From contig CAZZIE010000010.1 of NCBI GenBank assembly GCA_964654185.1, positions 1 through 53,534 on the forward strand: a stretch of DNA of 53,534 nucleotides, in the 5' to 3' direction. Source of the stretch: CAYFQV01 sp964654185 (GTDB lineage Bacteria > Spirochaetota > Spirochaetia > DSM-27196 > PWMO01). Under the pieces are notes generated by a model that ran no database searches, had not been told where the DNA came from, and saw nothing but the letters and a program-made list of their open reading frames with translations. Below, piece after piece: positions 42,931 to 49,545 of this stretch. The translations under genes and the position numbers were made by a program. Each line of letters starts with the position of its first letter. Positions within the stretch are counted from its first letter, which is position 1.

Positions 42931-43694
42931 TTCCCATGCGCGCGTCCGTGTTCGTGAGACATCCGCTTCAGGCACACCCGCCTCCGATAACCCGCGGCTT
43001 TGCTCGCAGCCGCTCCGCCCGGGAGCCACGAGATGCGGCACTCCTTGCGGCGGTTGTGGTGCTCCTGGCGCTGGCGACGCCGCAGGGCCACTCCCAGACG
43101 GTCTCGTTACCCGAACCGTCCCGGGATGGTGAGGTCTCCGTCGAGGACGCAATTCACAACCGCCGTTCCATCCGTAACTTCAACGAGCGACCTCTCACCC
43201 TGGAGGAGGTGGGCCAGTTGCTCTGGGCTGCGACGGGAGTAACCGTGGACGGTGTGAGCGGGCCGACCCGGGCAGCGCCCTCCGCCGGCGGCCTCTATCC
43301 CCTCACGGCCTACGTCGTGGCGGGCAATGTGGAGGAGCTCCCCCCGGGGGTGTACCGCTACCTGTGGCGAGAACACCGCCTGCGCCGCCTGCGCGAGGGC
43401 GACCTTCGCGATGAACTGCACCGCGCCGCCCTCGGCCAGCGGGCCATAGCCGGGGCACCGGCAACAATCGTTCTCGGCGCTGATTACGCGGTGACCCGCC
43501 GGCGCTACGGGCCCCGCGGCGTTGAGCGCTACGTCCACATGGACGCCGGTCACGCCGCCCAGAACGTGGCCCTCCAGGCCGAAGCGCTCGGGCTCGGGCT
43601 CGTCACCATTGGCGCCTTCAACGACGATCAGGTGAAGTCCCGTCTCGCCCTCGACACCGAGCCCCTCTACCTCATACCGGTGGGGCATCGATAG
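42927..43694 (+). CDS. Exported SagB-type nitroreductase-family oxidoreductase
   Basis: 255 residues. A membrane or signal segment (ALLAAVVVLLALATPQGHSQ near 38-57) precedes a nitroreductase/SagB fold: NRRSIRNFNERPLTLEEVGQ near 79-98, APSAGGLYPLTAYVVAGNVE near 116-135 (SagB-ThcOx signature with GGLYP), and HMDAGHAAQNVALQAEALGL near 206-225. FMN-dependent; SagB proteins oxidise azolines but this one lies without biosynthetic partners, so a reductase role outside the inner membrane is as likely. The start is unclear: GTG 42927 (coupled to the upstream stop) or ATG 42936. Followed at once by MITE copy 2. Confidence 0.82.
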   Translation: MIPMRASVFVRHPLQAHPPPITRGFARSRSAREPRDAALLAAVVVLLALATPQGHSQTVSLPEPSRDGEVSVEDAIHNRRSIRNFNERPLTLEEVGQLLWAATGVTVDGVSGPTRAAPSAGGLYPLTAYVVAGNVEELPPGVYRYLWREHRLRRLREGDLRDELHRAALGQRAIAGAPATIVLGADYAVTRRRYGPRGVERYVHMDAGHAAQNVALQAEALGLGLVTIGAFNDDQVKSRLALDTEPLYLIPVGHR

Positions 43695-43696
43695 CT

Positions 43697-43862
43697 GGAA
43701 CCTACCCGGAACCCTGTTGACGGTGAACCGGCAAATCCACTTGCGAACAGAGCTTACCGTGTTTGATCAGCGAAAAGCGACTCTCGAGCTCCCGAAGCGC
43801 ACCAAGTCATGATAACGCCGCAGGTTCCGGCACCTGCTATCAACAGAGTTCCGAGTAGGTGC
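43697..43862 (-). mobile_element. MITE-like element, copy 2 (inverted relative to copy 1)
   Basis: Terminal inverted repeats ACCTAC(C/T)CGGAAC(C/T)CTGTTGA, about 20 of 22 positions matched between the ends of this copy. Reverse-complemented it aligns with 14001-14168 end to end. Its right end abuts the stop codon of the dUTPase-fold gene (43862), and its left end begins two bases after the SagB-type gene's stop, so the whole 167-bp gap between convergent genes is the element. No reading frame of its own. Confidence 0.75.
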
Positions 43863-44320
43863 TATTCGCGCAGTTGGAGAACCAGCAACTTCGAAACCCG
43901 GGCGTTCTCCTTGATGTGGATCCCGCCGCTGCCGACGAGAATCGTCGTTTCAATGTACTCCCGCTCTTCCCGGAAGTAGTACGAGGCGTGCATGGCGCCG
44001 GCGCGAATGAGGCGCTCGTGGGGCTGGACGAAGGCGATCTGCTCGCTCTGCAATTCGGGCACCTCGTTGAAGCGAAGGACGTAGCTTCCCGCGGGAAGAA
44101 CCCACCACCCGTAGGTGTCGTCGGGACTCTCCTTCTTCGGTTCCAGCCGCTCCCGCGGCGCCACCACTTCCTCAGAGCCGCCGAAGTCCACGGCACCACC
44201 CCCGGTCACGCGGTAGACCTCGCGAACGGTAAGGTCGGTTTCATGATGGTGTCGCTGATGCTTCTCACTGATGAGGCCCTTCAGGACCTCCGCCACACGT
44301 TCTCCTTCGAGATAGTACAT
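43862..44320 (-). CDS. dUTPase/dCTP-deaminase-fold protein
   Basis: 152 residues, no signal. The C-terminal half matches the dUTPase superfamily jelly roll: YGWWVLPAGSYVLRFNEVPE, then ERLIRAGAMHASYYFREERE and GSGGIHIKENARVSKLLVLQ (the I-K-x-N-A-R..QL strand). The usual DPGYxG active-site loop is altered (YYFREEREYIET), so catalysis on dUTP/dCTP is doubtful; it may be a regulatory or structural relative. Start ATG 44320 with the ribosome site AAGGAGGAA. The stop codon directly touches MITE copy 2. Confidence 0.6.
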   Translation of the reverse strand: MYYLEGERVAEVLKGLISEKHQRHHHETDLTVREVYRVTGGGAVDFGGSEEVVAPRERLEPKKESPDDTYGWWVLPAGSYVLRFNEVPELQSEQIAFVQPHERLIRAGAMHASYYFREEREYIETTILVGSGGIHIKENARVSKLLVLQLRE

Positions 44321-44376
44321 GTGTTCCTCCTTCCTTCAACGTAATGCCGCGGTCGCCGCGCGCACAGGGTTGCTCA

Positions 44377-44424
44377 GGGCCGCACCCACAAGGGTGCGCA
44401 AGGCCGCACCCACAAGGGTGCGCA
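44377..44424. repeat. 24-bp tandem repeat, each unit a hairpin
   Basis: GGCCGCACCCACAAGGGTGCGCA-type units at 44377-44400 and 44401-44424. Each unit folds as CGCACCC-ACAA-GGGTGCG (7-bp stem, 4-base loop). It lies in the divergent gap between the dUTPase-fold gene and the DUF4097 gene; the pair of hairpins could be a transcript barrier or a REP-like element. Confidence 0.8.
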
Positions 44425-44544
44425 TTTCACCCCGGGGCTCCCGTTTCCGGCGTGCGTGTATGCGTGTGGGCGGGTCAGGGGAGGTGTGCTACATTCTCTT
44501 CGTTCATCTGGACAATCACCTGATCACTGAAGAGGAACGTACCT

Positions 44545-45687
44545 ATGCGAAACACGACCATCCCTTACTCGCGACACGCCGGCGTCGGCGCCCGCTCCCG
44601 GCTGCGGGCAATCTCCCGACCCCCAGGCCGTCTCGGCCTCGCGGTAGCGTTGATCTGCCTGGTTGCCGGCGTAGCCGCGGCTCGAGACCTGGACTTCAGC
44701 GAGTCCTTCCGTGCCGGCGGTGTCGACTCCATTGAGGTCATTGATCAGCGCTCGACCTGGGGCCTTGTCATCCGCCACGACATCGACACCGAAATCGTCT
44801 TCGAACAATCCGGCAGTGGCCGCATCGAGGTTGCCCTGACCGGCAACGTGAGAAGCAATCGCCTGCGCTGCCTGCCGGAGCTCCAGGTGAGCGACCGCGG
44901 CGGGACCGTCCGCGCCGAGATCACCACCTGCTCCGGACCGACGGCGTTCCTCTCCATGTCCGGAGATATGACCCTTACCGTCTCAGTTCCGCGCAGCTGG
45001 GAGGGCAGCTACCGCGTGGACGCCTCGAGGGCGCGGGTGATCCTCGACGAAGCGCGGCTGGCGACGGTCGACCTGGATGTATCCTCCGGACGGATCGACA
45101 TTGGCGAGCTCGAAGTCGACGAAGTGGAGCTTCACTCCTCCTCCGGAAACATCACTGCGAATCGAATCGCCGCGACCAGCCTCCGCGCCGAGGCCTCCTC
45201 CGGCGAGCTCCGCTTCGGCACCGTGGAGGCCCGGGAGAGCATTCTGGAGACCTCATCGGGCTCGATCACTGCAGATCAGATAGAGAACGATGTTGAAGCC
45301 GACGCCTCGTCGGGGGACATCCGCCTTGGCTTCGGCGGTAGTCAGGGCCGCGTGGACGCGGAAACCTCCTCCGGCAGCATTGTCGTTGAGGGCATCGACG
45401 GCGCTGTGGAAATCGACGCGACTTCGGGGAACGTCCGGATGAGCTTTGCCCGCCTGACCGGTGATTCTTCGATCGAGACCTCCTCCGGAGAGCTCACCGT
45501 CGCACTCCCTGAGGACAGCGACTTCGACCTGGACATCTCGACCTCTTCCGGAAACATAGCCGTGGACTTCCCCGTCACCATGCGCGGCGACATGGGAAGC
45601 GACGACGTTGAGGGCAGCGTCGGCAACGGCGGCCCCGTGCTGGAGCTGGACTCCAGCTCCGGCAACATCCGGGTCACCCGGCGATAG
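44545..45687 (+). CDS. Exported DUF4097-type beta-helix protein
   Basis: 380 residues. Signal region PGRLGLAVALICLVAGVAAA. From ~140 onward it repeats a short strand unit about every 20 residues: DVSSGRIDIG, HSSSGNITAN, EASSGELRFG, ETSSGSITAD, DASSGDIRLG, ETSSGSIVVE, DATSGNVRMS, ETSSGELTVA, SSSGNIRVTRR. This is the DUF4097 right-handed beta-helix pattern, found in putative adhesins and envelope proteins. ATG 44545 has GAGGA about eight bases upstream. The stop is followed by a 16-bp tandem repeat. Function unknown, likely cell-envelope. Confidence 0.82.
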   Translation: MRNTTIPYSRHAGVGARSRLRAISRPPGRLGLAVALICLVAGVAAARDLDFSESFRAGGVDSIEVIDQRSTWGLVIRHDIDTEIVFEQSGSGRIEVALTGNVRSNRLRCLPELQVSDRGGTVRAEITTCSGPTAFLSMSGDMTLTVSVPRSWEGSYRVDASRARVILDEARLATVDLDVSSGRIDIGELEVDEVELHSSSGNITANRIAATSLRAEASSGELRFGTVEARESILETSSGSITADQIENDVEADASSGDIRLGFGGSQGRVDAETSSGSIVVEGIDGAVEIDATSGNVRMSFARLTGDSSIETSSGELTVALPEDSDFDLDISTSSGNIAVDFPVTMRGDMGSDDVEGSVGNGGPVLELDSSSGNIRVTRR

Positions 45688-45701
45688 GTGCGCCCGGCGG
45701 G

Positions 45702-45765
45702 CGACCTTCGTTCCGGCCGACCTTCGTTCCGGGCGGCCTTCGTTGCGGGCGCCTGCCGTTGCGGG
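45702..45765. repeat. 16-bp tandem repeat, 4 degenerate copies
   Basis: Four 16-bp units, CGACCTTCGTTCCGGC, CGACCTTCGTTCCGGG, CGGCCTTCGTTGCGGG and CGCCTGCCGTTGCGGG, lie between the DUF4097 stop and the two-domain cyclase start. Confidence 0.85.
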
Positions 45766-45798
45766 CGCCCGGGCATTCAACTACCATCTAGTGCAATC

Positions 45799-47877
45799 AT
45801 GGCACGAAAGCGCACCGCAGAGGGAACGCCCTACACAACGGAACAACTCCACCGGATCTTCGACCACACCGTGTCCCCGGAGGTCTTCGAAGCGATCAAG
45901 AGTCTGGACCCGCCGCTCCGCCAGGAGGCGGAGGAGCGGATCGCCACGGTGTTTTTCAGTGACATCCGGAATGCCACGAGACTGGTGGATAGCGCCGGGT
46001 ACGAAGGAGCCCGGAAGACGATATCCGAGCTCCTCGAGATCGTGACCCGGGAGGCTCTCGCCCGTGGCGGGTACGTGGACAAGTTCGTCGGAGATGAGGC
46101 CATGGTCATCTTCGGGGCGCCGGTAGCCATGCCGGAGAAGGAACAGGCCCTTGCGGCCGCGTCCCTCGGTCTCGCGGTGCACCGTTTCGCCCGGGAACTG
46201 GATCTTGACGTGGGTGCAGGTTTCAACACCGGACCCATTGGGCTGGGCAACTTTGCCACTGCGAACATGCCCAGCTACACCGCACATGGAGATCACGTCA
46301 ACTACGGAGCCGCCCTCGAAGGTCTTGGCAAGCTCTCGGGCAATCGACCCAACGTCCGGCGTGAGGTGCGGGATCTGATAGCCGACGAGTACCGGACGGT
46401 CTTTGTGAAGAAGCGTGAGGTACCGCGAGGCCCTCTCGCCAACCTCGACATCTTTGCCATAGTCGGCCGACACGACGAGCTGTCCCCGGAAGATGTGCAG
46501 CGCTGGGATCGTTACGACGCGGCGACGGAGCTCGTCGCACAGGGGCGCCCTGGAGAAGCGTTGACGGCGTTCGGCGAGCTCGCCGAGGCGTTTCCCACCG
46601 ACACGCTCTTCCGCACGGCTCTCGAGCGGGCGCGCCGCGTCTACGCGGAGCACACCCGGGACGCCTTCGCCTCGACCCCGGACCTTTCCACCCTGGCCGA
46701 AGAGATCCGGAACTCCGTTACAACCCTCTTCGGCGACGCGCAGATAGCCCTTCTCGAAGAAGGGATCGAAGGGATCTGGCGTTTTCGGGATGAGACTCCC
46801 TTCCTGCCGCGGGACGTCGTGCTGGCACCGAACGGCGAGGGAATGGTATGGCTCCGGGGCCTGCGGGAAGCAGCGTGGACTCAAGATGGGCCGGAGGCGA
46901 CGCGCAGCATCAACATCAGCGCGGTGACGCCGCTCCTCAAGGACAACGAGCTGGTCGGCGCGCTCTTTGTTGATTGCCCGCCCGATACGGACCTGACAAG
47001 CCTGACCGCACTGGGAGAAGCCCTTGCCGAGCCCTGGGTCTCCCGCTACACCGATGAGCTTCGATCCCGCTACAGGGAGAAGGTCGACGACGCCCAGAAG
47101 CTGGAAGAGCTGAACCGGGAGCTGGAATCAAAGTCCATTGCCCTGGAAAAGAGCCTTACGGAAAACCAGGAGCTCAACCAGACCCTGGAGCAGCGCGTCG
47201 CCGACCACGCGGAGCGCCTGGAACGAGCCGCCACGCTCAAACGCTACCTGCCGCCGGGTGTTGTCGACGAGATCATTGAAGGGGGCCGTGACCTCGCTCC
47301 GCGAACCGAGCGGCGAAAGATCACCGTCATGTTCAGCGATGTTCACGGCTTCACCGCGGCCACTGATGGTCTGGAGCCGGAAGAGCTCGCGCGGCTTCTG
47401 AACGGGTATCTCTCGGCCATGAGCGACATTGCTTTCTCCGCCGGTGCAACGATCGATAAGTTCCGCGGCGACGGCATGATGGTCTTTTTCGGGGCACCCA
47501 GGGCAATGGACCCCGCAGAGGGCGCACGGACCTGTCTGCGCATGGGAATCGAGATGTGCCGCAAGGTCGAAGAGCTCCGGAAGCAGTGGTTCAATGAGGG
47601 CTACGACTGGGATCTCGGGATCCGCATGGGTATCAACACCGGCTACGCAACCGTGGGCGAATTCGGTTCCGCGGATCGCCTGGACTACACGGCAATCGGG
47701 ACGGAGGTGAATCTGGCCGCGCGCCTGGAAGCCGCCTGCGAGACGGACACCATTCTGATAAGCCACGCCACATGGGCACTGGTCCGGGACGAGTTCCCCT
47801 GCACACCCCTCGGCCCCGTCGAGCTCAAGGGCATCCATCGGCAGGTCCGCGCCTACAACGTCGACTGGCACGCCTGA
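45799..47877 (+). CDS. Two-domain class III nucleotide cyclase
   Basis: 692 residues, soluble. Domain 1 (about 40-240) keeps the metal Asps (Asp55 in FFSDIRN, Asp99 in KFVGDE) and Lys95, but at the second site has S159 instead of Asp (SYTAHGD) and Ala172 instead of the transition-state Arg (VNYGAALE). A degenerate GAF-like or sensor region spans ~330-430, with a coiled coil at ~435-490. Domain 2 (~505-690) is complete: Asp514, Lys554, Asp558, Asp629, Asn638, Arg642 (LDYTAIGTEVNLAARLE). Together they could form one intramolecular heterodimer, giving one active site, or domain 2 may act as a homodimer. ATG 45799 was chosen as the family start. Confidence 0.88.
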   Translation: MARKRTAEGTPYTTEQLHRIFDHTVSPEVFEAIKSLDPPLRQEAEERIATVFFSDIRNATRLVDSAGYEGARKTISELLEIVTREALARGGYVDKFVGDEAMVIFGAPVAMPEKEQALAAASLGLAVHRFARELDLDVGAGFNTGPIGLGNFATANMPSYTAHGDHVNYGAALEGLGKLSGNRPNVRREVRDLIADEYRTVFVKKREVPRGPLANLDIFAIVGRHDELSPEDVQRWDRYDAATELVAQGRPGEALTAFGELAEAFPTDTLFRTALERARRVYAEHTRDAFASTPDLSTLAEEIRNSVTTLFGDAQIALLEEGIEGIWRFRDETPFLPRDVVLAPNGEGMVWLRGLREAAWTQDGPEATRSINISAVTPLLKDNELVGALFVDCPPDTDLTSLTALGEALAEPWVSRYTDELRSRYREKVDDAQKLEELNRELESKSIALEKSLTENQELNQTLEQRVADHAERLERAATLKRYLPPGVVDEIIEGGRDLAPRTERRKITVMFSDVHGFTAATDGLEPEELARLLNGYLSAMSDIAFSAGATIDKFRGDGMMVFFGAPRAMDPAEGARTCLRMGIEMCRKVEELRKQWFNEGYDWDLGIRMGINTGYATVGEFGSADRLDYTAIGTEVNLAARLEAACETDTILISHATWALVRDEFPCTPLGPVELKGIHRQVRAYNVDWHA

Positions 47878-47896
47878 GAACACCCGGCGGTTCCCG

Positions 47897-48277
47897 CTAC
47901 TTGACACCCCACTCCGCGAGGAACGGCTCTACGTCGAAGTCGGCGTGGTCGCGCAGAAGTTCGGCGAAGTCGGCGGTGGTCCAGTAGTCCCAGCGGTACG
48001 TCACCACGATGTCGCGGATGAACGCAGCCATGCGGTCGCGGCCCAACTCCTCCTCGAGCGCCACGAAAAAGAGGGCCGCCCGTCCGTAGACAATGGCGCC
48101 GTAGGCATCGTTCTCATAGAAGTCCACAGGGCGATCAATGGCGATCTCCGCGCCGCCGATCCGCTGCCACCGCCCCTCCAGAGAGGCGCGGAACTGCTCC
48201 GCCGCGGCGCTGCCCGCGCGGGCGAGAAGAGTTTCATTCATGACGATGTGGCCGGGGTACTCAATACCGAGGGCCAA
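47897..48277 (-). pseudogene. Remnant of an M1-family aminopeptidase gene
   Basis: A 126-codon frame whose start MALGIEYPGHIVMNETLL matches the middle of M1 (gluzincin) peptidases, just before the HExxH zinc motif, and whose remainder (YGAIVYGRAALFFVALEEEL ... FLAEWGVK) matches the region after the catalytic domain. The zinc-binding HExxH...E segment and the whole N-terminal half are missing, so the gene has lost its front and an internal piece. The front overlaps the 3' end of the neighbouring SRPBCC gene. No function expected. Confidence 0.75.
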
Positions 48278-49327
48278 CGCCGGCCTGTGCGGGCGAGGGC
48301 CCCTCAGACCGCGCCCCGGCCTCTGCGCGGATCTTCAGACCGTGGAACATGGCCGGTTGCTGGATGATCGCGCCGCCGATCTCATTGACGAAGCCGTTGG
48401 CGAGGCGGGCTCCAAGGCCGCCGGTGAAGGTGCTCGAGAAGCGTACCATGAGGCGGGTCGCATTCTCGCGCTCCGGAGCCGGTCGGAGCTCGAAGAGCCA
48501 GACCGCGTTCATCTCGGCATCGGGGTTGTCGGGGTCGCCGGCAAGGAGGAGTCGCCGCGGTTCCTGGAGCTCCACGACGGTCATGGCGAGTTGGGGCACA
48601 ATGGCAACGGACTCGCCGACCCGGAGGTCCTGGAGCTCCGGGATGATCCGGTCCACGGAGGTGGTGCCCTCATAGAAGTAGTTGCGGTCGGCCAGGCGGT
48701 TGATGGCATCCACGTTGTACCAGCCGGCGCGGCCGTAGCCGATCTGGATGAGCCACTTCCAGACCTCCGCGGGCGGCGCACCAATGGTGACCGCCTGGGT
48801 GTATCCGGAGCGCACGTTGCGGACGAGCTCGTCCCCGGCCATCTCGGCCCGGCGCTCCTCCGCGCTCACGCCCAGACCGAGCATGACCGGACGAACGACG
48901 ACGTAGAAGGCAAGCAGTGCCGTCGCGCCGGCCAGCGCGAGGATGCCCGCTCCCCGGACAGCCCGTACCGCGGTAATCGGGAAGAGCCGGGGAACCGGGA
49001 TGAGCGCCCGAACCCGNNNNNNNNNNNNNNNNNNNNNNNNNNNNNNNNNNNNNNNNNNNNNNNNNNNNNNNNNNNNNNNNNNNNNNNNNNNNNNNNNNNN
49101 NNNNNNNNNNNNNNNNCCTGCCGGAACGCCCGGATCAGACCGACCGTGGCGGAAAACCAGAAGACAAGGCCGACTGCCGCCAGAACAATGCCCGCGGCAA
49201 TACCGACGCCCCGGAACTTCCCCAGAAAGGAGAATGCCGCCGGCCAAATCGCCGTCAGGATGACCGCCGCGGCAATGACCGGCCCGACTATCGCCGCAAG
49301 CCGCGGAGCATCGCCGAGGAGAGACAT
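48261..49327 (-). CDS. Membrane protein: ICMT-like N-terminus fused to SRPBCC domain (spans a gap)
   Basis: Before the 100-N gap the frame has two membrane helices (LAAIVGPVIAAAVILTAIWP; IAAGIVLAAVGLVFWFSATV) and a methyltransferase-like phrase, VGLIRAFRQ. After it the text RVRALIPVPRLFPI is typical of the end of isoprenylcysteine-methyltransferase-like proteins. Another helix (GILALAGATALLAFYVVVRP) and a SRPBCC-like domain follow (QAVTIGAPPAEVWKWLIQIG ... LLAGDPDNPDAEMNAVWLFE). The two halves are in different frames as printed because the gap length is arbitrary. The start ATG 49327 has GGAG seven bases upstream; ATG 49381 is an alternative. It could instead be two adjacent genes split by the gap. 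It touches the M1 remnant. Confidence 0.6.
49017..49116. other. Assembly gap (100 N)
   Basis: One hundred N, a standard scaffold placeholder, inside the ICMT/SRPBCC gene. It hides part of the methyltransferase-like domain and shifts the reading frame; true length unknown. Confidence 0.95.
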
Positions 49328-49499
49328 GCGCGCTCCGGATGCAGCGCCGCCTTCCGGACCACCGTTACCGTATCTGTTCATTGTGAGGCGACTGTACGGC
49401 GCCTTCGCCCCGCTGTAAAGACCAGGGATCGCGTCGAAGCGTCCCGCACGCTTTTGATTGCACGGATGACAAAGAGGGATTACCCTGTTCTCAGACTGG

Positions 49500-49514
49500 T
49501 CGGTCGCCGACCGA
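49500..49514. promoter_or_regulatory. Palindrome upstream of the acyl-CoA ligase gene (possible operator)
   Basis: TCGGTCG-C-CGACCGA, a perfect 15-base palindrome, lies 32 bp before the ligase start. Weak promoter-like elements lie upstream (TTGATT at about 49455). It could bind a fatty-acid regulator such as a FadR/PsrA-type TetR protein; no regulator gene is nearby. Confidence 0.4.
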
Positions 49515-49545
49515 AACCATTTCCCGACAATCGAGGGTTCCTACA

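Noticed and set aside
45702..45798. In-frame N-terminal extension of the two-domain cyclase from 45688
   Set aside because: The extra residues come from translating the 16-bp tandem repeat; no ribosome site, and the family begins at the ATG 45799.
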